A stretch of 64,000 bases of DNA, from the NCBI GenBank assembly GCA_963971225.1, contig OZ020267.1, forward strand, positions 110,130,163-110,194,162, in the 5' to 3' direction. The notes beneath the pieces were generated by a model. It saw only the letters and a list, made by a program, of their open reading frames with translations. It was not told where the DNA came from and searched no databases. A program made the translations under genes and the position numbers. Source of the stretch: Melieria omissa (lineage: Eukaryota > Arthropoda > Insecta > Diptera > Ulidiidae). This document shows positions 1 to 11,740 of this stretch, piece after piece (position 1 is the stretch's first letter; each line of letters starts with the position of its first letter).

Positions 1-1283
1 CAATTTTGGTTGCGGTTGCTTAGAAAATTGTCGGCTAATTTCGTTTCTTTTCATTTCCTCATCCCTTCATTCCCCACGCTGTGGCATTTCTTCGTTACTG
101 TTTTCTTGTGTGCCGCGTTGAAGTTCTTTGAATTGTGTGCTGCCCGTTTTGTGGGTAACAACATGGAATTGTCGTTAATGGTTGGCCACCTGCGGTGTCG
201 TGGAATGGGCGGCGTATCTTTGCCTTTGTGCTGAAGCGAGTAACAGGTGTTGGCAACTACGAATAGTCTCGAATGGATTGAAGACTACGAATGTCTCGAC
301 TGGATTGAGGTCTTTGCTGACGTTTCTTCATAGATGTGTGGTGGATTTGACTAGAAAATAAAATATTAATAAATTTGAAAAAAATAACCTAAGTATCTTT
401 CAAAATGCGCTGCCACTGCAGCACTCATAAATCGTTGCTCTTTGTAGGTTATGAAGCCACAAGTCTCAAACTTATGGAGGCAAGAGTCGCCTCCAAACAC
501 ACCCTACGCCTACACACCCCAAGCACTCCTCCCGCAAGCAGGTAAATACACATATGTAGGTCGTATATGTATATGTCATAAGGCTCCCTGCCATATGAGC
601 CACCCTCCTACCCCCACCCTTGCCAACAACTGTTCACTCTCACGTCCATTTATTTTGCCATATCGTGACGATTTTGTGTCGCTACGTGACGCCACATATA
701 AAATTTGCATCAAAATGACTTTGATTACAAATTTGGCAACAACAACAACAAAAACAGTAGCAATAACAATGCTGTGGTCGCAACAGCGGGAGTTGCGGTT
801 TTATGAGGATCTGAAAGTTGTTGCCCCTCCTTTCAGCTTTGGCTTTGTTTGTTTTGGTTCTTTTTGTATGTTTGTGTAAGCTACCGCTTTTGCCATTATT
901 CCAACATTTTTTATACTTACTTACATACTTTATTGTAATTTTTTTCCAATTTTTTATGTTTTTACAACAACAACAAAGTCATTTAAAAAATATCCGTTCG
1001 TGCGCGCTTTTGATGTTTCTATTTATGCGCATATTTGCCACGCCATCTGGTATTTATGGCAAATTAATTTTAATCGCGTGTGACAAAAGTGTCACATATC
1101 ACAAAAAATCGATTTACAGCGCAGAGGGTTTTTTGTTTGAAGATTTTTGTTTTTATATAATGGAAAATTATATATGGATGTTTGTATTAGAATGTAATTT
1201 GTTGTTATTCCTTTGAGTATTTAACAGACCAAAGAGTGAATGTTTACCAAATAATGGACATAAGTACTGTGCGAGAGTGTCCC
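1..1283. other. AT-rich non-coding stretch
   Basis: I see no supportable gene here. The longer open frames are low-complexity (K/N/T- or F/L-rich), lack splice context and overlap on both strands, as expected from AT-rich DNA. There is a short CAA/ACA-rich run near 735-765. The segment ends where the 124-bp tandem array starts. Confidence 0.6.
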
Positions 1284-3009
1284 AAAAAATAAACAATTAA
1301 TTTCAGTTCGTAATCAATCATTTATTCATTCCGACATGGTGTGACTACAGACCAACCGATTAGTCGGCCACATTTGGCCATTTAAGGGAAGGCTCCCCTG
1401 GATTTGGGCAAAAATAAGGCAAAGTTTGTAATTTTTTTGTGGGATAATGAAAAGGCGTACAAACTTCCGGTTTTGACTATTAAATTCGTCTATTATTTAG
1501 GAGTTTAAAAAGTTAACAAACTTGATGACATTCAAAATGGCGGCTACAAAATGGCGATTTCCGTAGGCCTCTGCGCGCCAAACATCGCTCGAGAACTGTA
1601 ATCCTGCAGCCTCTTGTAGTGGACTGAAATCAAAAAGCATTGTCATTACTTAAAGATAACAAAATTGTCTGTGCATTGAACCAGACTCAAAAAATTGAAA
1701 CGAAAAATTCTTGCACAATGAATATTTGAAGAAAAAAGTTAAATTTTTTGCACCTTTTTTTAATTTCAACCACATTTAAAAATTAAAAATAAATAACTAT
1801 TTATGCAAATTGTAGGTTCAAGGCATACAGAAAATCAAATACATTCGAGCAGTTTTTAGATGAAGAAAATCGGATCATTAGATCAAGTCCGGTGATTTCA
1901 GTTAGATTGGAAAAAATGGTTTCGAGATAAACGCGTTTGAAGCAAATTAGAGCAGTGGAGCGTCCCGTAGCGCGCGTGAGACAGGTGTGTTCTCCCATGA
2001 AAATACGCGTCGTATCAAAAAATCCTTTTACACACATATTCTACATATATGTAGCCTTCGTTTTATGCAAAAAAAAAAAAACCATTTTTCGGTCCAAATC
2101 CAGGGGAGCCTTCCCTTAAGGAATATTTGGCATAAATACAGGCCGAAAATAAATAATTGATTTCAGTTTATAAATTTATTTATTCATTCCGACGTAGTTT
2201 TACTAGAGACCAACCGATTGATCGGCCACATTTAGTCATTAAAGTCACATTCCGTCAAAATACAGGACGAAAATAAAAAATTGATTCTAGTTCATAGATT
2301 TATTTATTCATTCCGACGTACTTTGACTTGAGACCAATCGATTAATCGGCCACATTTGCCAATTAAAGGCACATTCCGTCAAAATACAGGACGAAAATAA
2401 ACAATTGATTCTAGTTCATAGATTTATTTATTGATTCCGACGTAGTTTGACTTGAGACCAACCGATTAATCGGCCACATTCGGCCATTAAGGGCACATTC
2501 CGTCAAAATACAGGACGAAAATAAACAATTGATTCTAGTTCATAGATTTATTTATTCATTCCGACGTACTTTGACTTGAGACCAACCGATTAATCGGCCA
2601 CATTCGGCCATTAAAGTCACATTCGGTCAAAATACAGACCGAAAATAAACAATTGATTCAAGTTCATAAATTTATTTATTCATTCCAACGTTGTTTGACT
2701 TGAGACCAACCGATTAATCGGCCACATTCGGCCATTAAAGTCACATTTCGTCAAAATACAGGACGAAAATAAACAATTGATTCTAGTTCATAGATTTATT
2801 TATTAATTCCGATGTACTTTGACTTGAGACCAACCGATTAATCGGCCACATTCGGCCATTAAAGTCACATTCGGCCAAAATACAGACCGAAAATAAACAA
2901 TTGACTTCAGTTCATAAATTTATTTATTCATTCCGACATGGTGTGACTAGAGATCAACCGATTAATCGGCCATATTCAGTCATAAAACGTACATTCGGTC
3001 AAAACACAG
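1284..3009. repeat. Tandem array, eight 124-bp units, split by a DNA element
   Basis: The anchor GACCAACCGATT (with small variants) recurs at 1350, 2208, 2332, 2456, 2580, 2704, 2828 and 2952. Every step is exactly 124 bp except the first, 858 bp, which equals 124 plus the 730-bp insertion and one duplicated TTAA. Each unit carries a palindromic core, CCGATTAATCGG, a TTTATTTATTCATTCCGA block and the segment GGCCATTAAAGTCACATTC. Units differ by point substitutions but almost never by indels, so this is the youngest and most regular of the tandem blocks in the window. There is no coding capacity. Confidence 0.9.
1386..2115. mobile_element. 730-bp non-autonomous DNA element with TTAA target duplication
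   Basis: The two ends form a 22-bp perfect terminal inverted repeat starting GGGAAGGCTCCCCTGG, directly flanked by TTAA at 1382-1385 and 2116-2119. It sits inside the GGCCATTAA segment of a 124-bp satellite unit; removing it with one TTAA restores exact 124-bp spacing, which proves insertion. No transposase-like frame is present, so it would need an enzyme supplied in trans. The TTAA target is typical of piggyBac relatives, but those usually start with CCC, and this one starts with GGG; a TTA-targeting PIF/Harbinger-type origin is the alternative. Confidence 0.85.
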
Positions 3010-3368
3010 GCTGAAGGCCGAATTTTTCAGTGAAAATAAATACATATTGCTCGATCTGATAAGGCAAAAGTAGCGATAGCAAAAGTGCTAGTTGTCAAAA
3101 TTGTTGTGCCTAACATTACTGTTACGAAAATCAATTTGTGCTGCCCAAACAGGCACAGTTCGTATCGCTGGATTGTGTCAACATCAACACAACTCAAAAT
3201 TTGTGGTTCTGTTCACTTCAGTAGTTTATTCAAAATTGCACGTAGTCACTTTATTTCACTTCACTTATCCGTTGCACCCTCTCGCTTGCCAGCAACATTT
3301 CCGTCCCTTTATACTTTTTTGACCAGAGTCTTAATGATTCTCGAAACATTCGACATCCCCATCGTTTA

Positions 3369-3765
3369 TGCAATAGTTCCCGAAATTACCATGACGCCTA
3401 AAAGTATGCAAAAACAACACTGAACGAACATTTTTTGTTTTACATTGCATACTTTTAGGACCTAAAGCTTAGATTATTCAACTTCGGCTTCGGTTTTAAC
3501 CAAATGTCAGTCTTGTAGCCGATTAATCGGATTTGGCTTCAGCTTCAGCCAAAATGTCACCTCCAATCGTTCATGCAATAGTTCTCGAATTTACCATCAC
3601 GCCTAAAAGTATGCAAAAACAACACTGAACGAGAATTTTTTGTTTTACATTGCATACTTTGAGGACCTAAAGCTTGGATTATTCAACTTCGGCTTCGGTT
3701 TTAAATGAATATCAGTCTTTTAGCCGATTAGCTTCGGCCAAAATGTCACCTTCGGTCGGGCTCTA
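3369..3765. repeat. Direct duplication, 205-bp period, each copy with an inverted repeat
   Basis: The segment starting TGCAATAGTTC at 3369 recurs at 3574, with about 90 percent identity by eye. Inside copy 1, CCTAAAAGTATGCAA (3397-3411) pairs perfectly with TTGCATACTTTTAGG (3445-3459) across a 33-nt loop; copy 2 has the same hairpin with one mismatch. Both copies also carry a GCCGATTA word like that of the neighbouring 124-bp satellite. No gene is seen. Confidence 0.75.
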
Positions 3766-4849
3766 GGTGTGACGCTACACACCTCTGTCGTCAGTGCTGG
3801 CAGCATTGTTGCGCTCATTGTGGCGTAACAACCAATTCGTCTGCTTCCACATAAGCGCTGCTATAAAATTTCGTCCAATTTACGATGCTACAACGCTCAC
3901 AAATATAAACAAAAACCATTTTTTCGTTTTTCCTACCTAACAACAAAACTGAGCATTACTCGCTTAATTATCAGAATTATGGAAACTCACGAAAGTTGTC
4001 GCACTTCTAGCACAACGAAAGTAAGAGCCAAAGTTTCATGAAAATAAATATATACCAAAATACATACAAACATATAGTATACATATACATATATCATAGT
4101 GTGAGTACGAAAATTTACACTGGATTTGCTGTTGTTGTTGTTTTTGTGTATTGTTGCCTTGGATATCATTTGTCGCACTTGCCGCCTCGAACATATAAAT
4201 TTCTATATTTGGCTGTGAAGGTGCGAGCAGTACGTTGTTATTGTTGTTGAGTTAGTCCATGGATGTATGTGTGTGTGTGGCTGCAGTGACGCTATGAAAA
4301 CGTCGAAATTATGTTACACCGAACGGGTGAAAGTTTTCGACGTGGCACATATAAAATCGTTGCCTTTCATCGTCGACAACACACACACACACGTCTGCGT
4401 TGGTTTTTATGGTTCTTCCAAAAATAAAAATCCAAAACACAACAAAACATCAAAAAATAGGCCAGGCGCCATTTTAATGAGGCTAATCAAATATTTGACA
4501 TTAATTTCGTTCGCATACAGCGCCTTGCCTCGCCTTGGCAAGTGCCAGCCACTCAGTTAGTCAGCCGGACCGGGCAACGGGCAAAAGTGGCGCCAAATGA
4601 CTGGTTAAACATTCAAATTATATTGTATACCATAGCTTCTTGTGTGTGTGTGTGTGTGTACGCGCAATGGCAACGCTGCATACTCACAGGCGTAATTCAT
4701 ATCAATTTCCCTTGATAACTTTCGCCTATCGTTAGCCCAGAGTCATTAAAATTATTACCAACAATGTTTTTCCGTACAAAGTTGTGGTGGATTAAGTTGG
4801 CGTGAGAGCAAAAATAAGGAAAATAGGAAATAGGAAAATCTTAAAAATA
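3766..4849. other. Non-coding segment with TG microsatellite
   Basis: No exon or RNA gene could be supported. A (TG)n tract lies at 4641-4659 and a short CA run near 4378-4392. Frames of 60-100 codons here are shadows of low-complexity sequence. Confidence 0.55.
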
Positions 4850-5289
4850 TTTTGGGTTACTACTAACAGAATCACATAATGCCAAGAGAAAATTTTATAT
4901 ACATTTGTGGATAATTTTTGTTGTACGAATTTGTTGAATTTAAGAAGAAAGTTACTATTTTACTGTACTGAGTTTATTTGAAATTTATTTAATTTATTTT
5001 TACAAATTTTTAAAGTTTACCATTTCAATTGTTATTTGAAAATGTATTTTTTATATCTTACAAATTTTTAAAATTTAGAATTTAAGTTACTGCCAACAGA
5101 ATCTTTCACAAAAAGGTTGCTGAAAATTCCGCTATTGATAAATGGTGTTAAAAAATCAAATAATTAATTAATTTTCAACACTAACAAAAATTGGTTACTG
5201 CTAACCGAAACTTGTAATAATTGTGCAATAGAGTGTAATACCGGCAAAAGTTGCTTACTGATAATTAAGTACAAGATATTACATACATA

Positions 5290-6138
5290 CACAGTCCAAC
5301 AATTATTTATTAAGACTGCCTCTAGAAAACACAAAAAAAACACGATATCTGCTAATTTATCGGCATATTTATTCAAAATATTCTCCTCCTGATTCAGTTC
5401 TTCAAACGGGTGTTCCAGCTCAATTGTCGGAATTTCGTCCAGTTCCCTCGTCGAAGCCCGTTGTATGGTCTGAATGTAATCAAAAAAGCATCCTTTTAAC
5501 TTCAATTTCAGTTTCGGGAACAAAGAGAAGTCGCACGGTGCCAAATCAGGTGAATACAGCGGATGATTCAACACACAGACCTGATTCCGAGCCAAAAATT
5601 GACGAACAATTAGTGCTGTGTGACTCGGTGCATTATCGTGCAACAGAGACCAAATTTTTGGATCGTGGTGTTTTGGTCGAATACGAAGGATTCTGGCCGA
5701 CACTTCGAGGTAATATCCGGCAGTAACTGTTTGACCAGTTGGAACAAATTCTTTGTGGATAATTTTTTGGCTATCGAAGAATGTGATGAGCATTGTTTTG
5801 ATTTTTGATTGAACTTTTCGTGTTTTTTTGGCTTGTGATGAGTTTTTTGATTTCCAGTCTGGATCGTATTGGAAACACCATGTTTCATCACCCGTAACAA
5901 TTGTTTTCAGGAAGTTCAAGTGGGATCATTTTCTGCGGCTGCAACGATGTCTGTAGAATGACTGATCGCTCTTTGCTTCATGTTAAAATTTCAACATCAA
6001 ACGAAAACGTGTTTTGCAAAATGTAGACGAAGTTAGTAGAGGAAGGTTGAAGCTTCAAAACGCATGTACTCGCACATAGATGGCGCGCTTGGTTGCTGAG
6101 ATATGGTTCAAGTATTAATACATAATTGGTGGACTGTG
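5290..6138 (-). mobile_element. Internally deleted mariner element
   Basis: The element is bounded by TA dinucleotides (5288-5289, 6139-6140) and terminal inverted repeats starting CACAGTCCA, about 23 of 25 bases matching. It is 849 bp long, whereas full-length mariners are about 1.3 kb. The missing part corresponds to the N-terminal third of the transposase, so it is a non-autonomous deletion derivative. It sits inside the GGTTACTGC degenerate tandem block. It is a different lineage from the other two mariners in the window, judged by unrelated terminal repeats. Confidence 0.85.
5320..5981 (-). pseudogene. Mariner transposase remnant (DD34D), N-terminal DNA-binding part deleted
   Basis: Translation on the minus strand shows the mariner core: TGDETW with the first catalytic Asp, then LLHDNAPSH with the second, then YSPDLAPCDF with the third, exactly 34 residues after the second. 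The probable start codon at 5981 gives about 20 residues before a stop. The catalytic part resumes in another frame at AENDPH-like sequence, so the helix-turn-helix region has been removed by an internal deletion plus frame change. The C-terminal frame runs into the terminal repeat without a clean family stop. It cannot encode a working transposase, although the three catalytic Asp codons survive. Confidence 0.85.
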
Positions 6139-6905
6139 TATATACATTTAATTTAAAATACTAAACATTTGAAGTAGGAAATAAACCTTAAGTTAGTGCT
6201 AACCGAATAGCATAAAGCTTATAAAAATTTAACAAAATACATCAATTCTGTTACCTAACCGAATCTTGTCCTTTGAAGAAGTAAGTTTTTTTAATTCAAT
6301 TACAAAAATTTGGTTACTGCTAACTGAATAATAGCATTTTATATTTTTAGAAAATTTTATGAAATTATAATTTTTTTAATTTGTGCAAATAAGAAAGTTT
6401 TGAAGAACATTCAATAAAATAACATTCGGTTACTGCTAACTGAATAGCATTTTAAGTTTTTACTTTTTTTTTAATTTTTACAAATTTTGTTAATATTATT
6501 TTTTTTTATTTATGAAAGTAGAAAGTTTTGAAAAACATTCAATAAAATAAAATTCGGTTATTACTTACTTATTTTTACAAAATGTAAACAAATTTTATAA
6601 TTATTATGTTTTTAACTTATGCGAGTAAAAAAGTTTTGAAGAACATGCAATTAAAAAAATTCGGTTACTGCTAACTGAATAACATTCTAAAGTTTTAACT
6701 TTTTTTTTAATTTTTAGAAATGTTATTATTATTTTTTTTAATTTATGCAGGTAGGAAAGTTTTAAAGAACATTTACTAAAATACATCAATCAACTTACCT
6801 ATAACGAATTTTTTACTTTGAAAAAGTAAATTATGAAATTGTATAATTTTGGTTACTGCTAACCGAATGGCATAAGAAAGCTTTAAGCATATTTAATAAA
6901 AGTAA

Positions 6906-7448
6906 ATAAACTTCAAAAAAAGAGCTTCATTACTTAAATTTTAATAAATCGGGACCACCCTAATACAAACGTACATATTATATCTGTATGTGTGTGTGCG
7001 AGCAGCTTTAACGATTCTGATTCGATTTTATTTCATTTTCGTCTATCATTAATTTATTCGATTATGTTGTGCTAAAGAAATAGCAGCAATAGTAGTAACA
7101 CCAATAACAACAACAACAACAATACTGCCACGCACAGCCACAACAACACGAAACTGAAGACAAAAACAGAAAGGTAAAACGGCTGAATTAAAGTTTGTGT
7201 GTGTGTGTGTGTGCGACTGCTACCATCAGACACTGGTCGCACATTCCTGGCGCTGCACAGCGGCCTCGGTGGCATCACTGCGTGTCCTCCTCATTTTGTT
7301 TTGTGTTTGCGTGTGTGTGTGTGCGTTTTTTTTCTTTTCATTTTCTGCACATTTATGCTTTGCCAGCGAATAAATGGTCCCACAGTGATGAAGTCGACGT
7401 GTTCCGTGGTTGTTGCTGTCTGTGAGCGTTACATTTGCTTTTGTTGTT

Positions 7449-7481
<33 letters not shown>

Positions 7482-8028
7482 ATAAGCAATGATGACGCTC
7501 AATGGTCACGATGTATTTCAATGTCCTTTTAAATGAATATTTGTCGACGTGCGTGCAAATACTTAATTAATATACGCACATACACACACATACGTGAACC
7601 CATGAATACAAATATTCACACACACACACACAAACATACACTACTACATATAAATACACATATGGAGATAAACATGTATACGAATGTACATAGTCACATA
7701 TAATATAGAAAAAGTATAAATATTCACACTTCTGTGCAAACATACATACACACATACAAACGTACGTTGACGTGCAACGTTAAACGAAAAGCACTAGCGG
7801 TGTTCACGGATTTGACGAATTTAGGAATAATTTAAAATCAGTTAAATATGAAAGCAAATAATTTTTTTTAGAGTTGTTTTAATTATAAGAAATTTTCTTG
7901 AAAAATTACAAAAAATTAAAAATTTTCTTGATCAAAAAAAAAATTGTCTAAGTTACAGCAAACATTTTGCTTAAGTTATCCATTTGATCATTATCGCAAA
8001 TTGTCTGTCTTGTTATAAACTTGATGTA
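6906..8028. other. Non-coding, microsatellite-rich
   Basis: Contains (TG)n at 7195-7213, further TG runs near 7310-7324, a (GTT)n tract at 7441-7482, and CA/CATA-rich sequence at 7570-7760. Open frames across these tracts translate to V/C, L or T homopolymers and are not genes. Confidence 0.65.
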
Positions 8029-9680
8029 CAGTGTCGGACAAAACATTTGCAACTACAATGCAATTGTTCAATTTGCTTTTTTTACTGAGTAATTTCTGGA
8101 CGTATTAAATTTCTTTTAATTTTTTCTTATTACTAAACATGTCAGTAATTAATATAAATTACATTTTTGACAAAATCTAGAGTGCTATGCATTTATGCGA
8201 TTTAAATTGTAAAACTATTCAAAATTCTGTGCGACAAAACATTTGCAACTTAGTAGCCTGTGCCACATTTTCTTTTTTATTTTTTGAAAATATTTAAGTG
8301 TTTTACCGTTATTTGAACTAGTTAAGAGAAAATATTAAATTCCACGTCAGTTGCTGAAAGATTTTCAGACGGATCAGTTCAAATATTAATTTAAATAAAT
8401 TAATTATCAGTGTTAAAGACAATGGCGCCTGATAAGTTCGGTGAACCGTTACGCCAGCGCATTATAGACGATTTTAAGAAAGGATATTCTCAGAAAGATA
8501 TCTCTGTGAAATATAATGTACATAAATCGTCAGTTTCGCGAATTATTTCACGGTATCGTGCAGATAATACCGTCGCCGTGGTACATCGAGGTGGACGTCC
8601 ACCCAAAACTGATGCACGTACCGATGCAGCCATAACCAGGGAGATAAAAAAGAATCCTTTTAAGAGCTCTACGCAGTTAGTAAAAGAAATGCAGCTTCCA
8701 ATTTCTGCAAGAACAGTATCCCGACGCCTTGCTGAAGCTGATTTGCGATCATACCGTCCAGCGAGAAAATCACTGATTTCCAAGCGTGATCAACAAAAGC
8801 GGTTGCAGTTCGCAAAAGAACATGTAACGTGGCCAATAAGTAAGTGGAGATCAGTTCTCTTCAGTGACGAGTCCAAATTCAATATTTTTGGAAGCGATGG
8901 CATGTCCCGTGTAAGACAACCCAAAGGTAAACGCCTGCAAGCACCGTACTGCATTAAGACGGTTAAACATAGTGGGCATGTTATGGTCTGGGGATGCTTT
9001 TCTGTTGCTGGATTGGGGCCTCTCCATCGGATTACGGGAATAATGGATCAATACGTCTACAAAAAAATCCTGAATACCGTGATGCTTCCGTATGCCGAGT
9101 GGGAAATGCCTCTAAAGTGGACATTCCAGCAGGACAACGATCCCAAACATACTTCAAAAACGGTGAAAAAGTGGTTCAAACGGAAAAAAATTAATGTTAT
9201 GAGTTGGCCCGCTCAATCCCCAGACCTTAACCGTATCGAAAACCTTTGGGAAATCGTCAAACAACGAATCGATATGACAAATGTTCCAAATCAGGACGAT
9301 TTTTTTCTGAGAGTTCAGGAAGCCTGGAACAACATTCCAATGGACGTAGTCAACAACTTAATTGAGTCAATGCCCCGCCGATGTAAAGCAGTAATTGAAA
9401 ACAACAGTTTTGCATCGAAATATTAGCTTATTTAGTGAATACATTTGAATTTTCTTTTAGTTGCAATTGTTTTGTCGCATTCTGAATATATGCATTTTTA
9501 GTTTTCTTTCTCATGTAAATATATTAAATAAGTAATGTGGTAAAATTATGTTTATATTTCATGCTGGAATGTTTAATATTAAATATAAATTGACAAAAAC
9601 TGAAAATGTTTAGAAATTACTCTGAACTTTACAAAAATATGAGTATTGCATTGTAGTTGCAAATGTTTTGTCCGACACTG
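8029..9680 (+). mobile_element. Complete Tc1-like transposon with identical 36-bp ends
   Basis: The terminal inverted repeats begin CAGTGTCGGACAAAAC and are identical over 36 bp (8029-8064 and 9645-9680), flanked by TA on both sides (8027-8028, 9681-9682), the Tc1/mariner target duplication. A second, inner pair of related motifs, TGCGACAAAACATTTGCAACT (left, about 8230-8251) and its one-mismatch inverse (right, about 9459-9480), gives an IR/DR architecture with two binding sites per end, as known for several Tc1-like elements. At 1652 bp with an unbroken transposase it looks full-length and recent. It is possibly still active; that is inference. Confidence 0.95.
8422..9426 (+). CDS. Tc1-like transposase, 334 aa, apparently intact
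   Basis: This enzyme would cut and paste the surrounding element by binding its inverted repeats and using a DDE nuclease. The ATG at 8422 is chosen because it is the first in frame after the left end and gives 334 residues, the usual Tc1 transposase size. Residues about 8-50 form a paired-type helix-turn-helix (SQKDISVKYNVHKSSVSRII), followed by a GRPR-like motif (GGRPPK, about 57-62) and a second helix-turn-helix region at about 80-110. The catalytic triad is D149 in FSDES, D238 in QQDND and E273 in RIENLW, with exactly 34 residues between the last two (DD34E). There are no internal stops, frameshifts or missing catalytic residues. Inner and outer end repeats lie on both sides. Expression is not shown by the sequence. 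Confidence 0.95.
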   Translation: MAPDKFGEPLRQRIIDDFKKGYSQKDISVKYNVHKSSVSRIISRYRADNTVAVVHRGGRPPKTDARTDAAITREIKKNPFKSSTQLVKEMQLPISARTVSRRLAEADLRSYRPARKSLISKRDQQKRLQFAKEHVTWPISKWRSVLFSDESKFNIFGSDGMSRVRQPKGKRLQAPYCIKTVKHSGHVMVWGCFSVAGLGPLHRITGIMDQYVYKKILNTVMLPYAEWEMPLKWTFQQDNDPKHTSKTVKKWFKRKKINVMSWPAQSPDLNRIENLWEIVKQRIDMTNVPNQDDFFLRVQEAWNNIPMDVVNNLIESMPRRCKAVIENNSFASKY

Positions 9681-9682
9681 TA

Positions 9683-10219
9683 TGTCTTTCAGCACAGAGT
9701 GTGAACCACGCTAATATTTATTTGTAAATTGATAACCCGCATGTGAATTCTGCAGCTTGCAGTCTCATGCTTTACATATTTGTTTTCTGTTTTTGTTTTG
9801 CAACGCTTATGATAAATGGACCACTGTGCACACACACACACACACATCCATATGTAGTTGGTTCTATAGGTATGTAATCTGACAAGTGCCTCTTTTAATT
9901 AAATAATACATTTACTATTTAATTTTAAATATTTGCGTTTTAATTTTTTACAATATGTGAGTAAAGTGATTAATAAAGTTGCTACAAAGCTCGATATGAA
10001 AGATTTATTCACCGCTGTTGATTCGAACAAAGTAAATACGAAGTAGGAATTACTGCCCTTATTACTGCCTGGTGTGTTGGGTTGCAGTATAAAGTGGCAC
10101 ATTTAGGACACAGTTGACATATTTCGATGCCTTCAGATGAGGGTTTATTGAAGTTTAAGGAAAGGAAATAACCCAAGTCAGCAATATTGAGCTCTGAAAT
10201 GTTGTAGAACTGGCACAAC
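9683..10219. other. Non-coding, nothing recognised
   Basis: AT-rich sequence with a (CA)n run near 9830-9846. I see no exon, RNA gene or mobile-element end. Confidence 0.55.
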
Positions 10220-11740
10220 CAGTCACTGATTTCAATCATTTATAGGTCAGTGTGGTTGATAAGAAAGAGGGATCTCAGTATGCGAACCTGGTTTCTACTT
10301 TAAACGTATAAGTCTGTTGTAAACGATGGAAATACAGAAACAAAATTACCTATTTCAAACTTTTAAGGGTCAGTATGGTCCATTAAGACTGAGGACCCCA
10401 GTATTCGTAATCCTATCCTTTCTTTTTCCTGTTAGTAATGTTATCAAGAAAGGTCAAGAAACAGAGATCAAGGTCGCCAATGTTAAATATCTATAGATTC
10501 ATATGTTTGATATGTTAAGGACCTCAATATGCGCAGTCTGTTGCCTTCTTTATGTAAGTGACGCCATCAAAAAAAGGTTGAAGAACATAGATAAAAGTCG
10601 TCGATGTTAATCATTTATAAGTTCGTATTGTCTACTACTTCGTTCTATCATGAAAGATCGAATAGCAGGTGTCAAAGTCGCTAATATTAATCATTTACAG
10701 GTTCGAATGCTCCATAAGGACTAAGGACCTCAGTATGCAAAAGTCTACTTCGATTTCTATGGTAGGGATGTGAGTCTGCTTTCTTGTTTATGTCGTGGAT
10801 ACTGAATAAGGACCTCAGTATGCGTAGTTTTTTTTCTCTTTTATGTTCTTTATGTCATTAAAGGTCCAGAAACAGAGACCAAGGTCACCAATGTTAAATA
10901 TTTATAACTTTAAGGAAGTATGTGGAAGTATATATTTTTCTGAACACTAGGGATGCTAACATGAAAGATCAAAGGTCAGGAACCAAAATCATCGATGTTA
11001 ATCATTTACAGGTTCGTATGGTCCATAAAGAATGAGGACCTCAGTATTCGTAATCTTCTCCGTTCTTTCTTTTAGTGATGCTACCAAGAAAGGTCGAAGA
11101 ACAGAGACCAAGGTCACCAATGTTAAATATTCATAAGTTTGTATGGTTCATAAAGAATAGGGAGCTCAGTATGCAAAGACTTCTTCGTTCTATTTTGAAA
11201 GATCACAGAACATGAAGCAAAGTCACCAATATTAATCATTTATAGGTTCATATGATCCATAAAGAATGAGGACCGCAGTATGTAAAGCCTACTTCATTTT
11301 CTATGGTAGCGTGTTTGCTTTCTTGTTTATGTTGTGGATACTGAATAAGGACCTCAGTATGTGTAGTTTGTTCCCTTCTTTATGCTAGTGTTGCTATCTT
11401 AAAAGGTTGAGGAACATAGACCAAGGTCGCCAATGTTAAATATTTATAAGTATGGTCTATAAGGAGTGAGGACCTTAATATGTGGAAGGTTATCTTCTTC
11501 TTTACGCTAATGATGCTGTCATGAAAATCAGAACCAAACTCGCCAATATTAATCATTTATAGGTTTATGTGGTCCATACTACGTTCTCTATGGTTAAGAT
11601 GAGAGTCTGGTTTCATGTTTATGTTAACGATTCCACCATGAAAGATCTAAAAAAGTAACCAAATTTTAGTCAGTATGGACCATAAGGTTGAGGACCTTGG
11701 TATGCGAATTTGTTCTGTTCGTAATATCTGCTGATGATGC
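10220..11740. repeat. Degenerate tandem block with GAGGACCTCAGTATG anchor
   Basis: The anchor recurs with changes near 10272, 10394, 10510, 10726, 10811, 11037, 11162, 11271, 11350, 11471 and 11692. A companion word, AATGTTAATCATTTATAGGTTC, precedes it in many units. Spacing is about 80-125 bp, and units differ by many substitutions and indels, so the array is old. No open frame spans it. Confidence 0.75.

Larger units (their letters stand above)
4850..6905. repeat. Degenerate tandem block with GGTTACTGCTAACNGAA anchor
   Basis: The word GGTTACTGCTAAC (with variants) followed by GAA recurs near 4858, 5083, 5193, 6193, 6312, 6428, 6556, 6663 and 6851, at spacings of about 107-190 bp. It is embedded in AT-rich filler containing AAAGTTTTGAAGAACATTCA. 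Unit length and sequence have drifted strongly. A deleted mariner element (5290-6138) interrupts the block. No coding function is apparent. Confidence 0.75.

Noticed and set aside
1284..3009. Regular array considered as CRISPR
   Set aside because: The whole 124-bp unit repeats, with no unique spacers, and the genome is animal.
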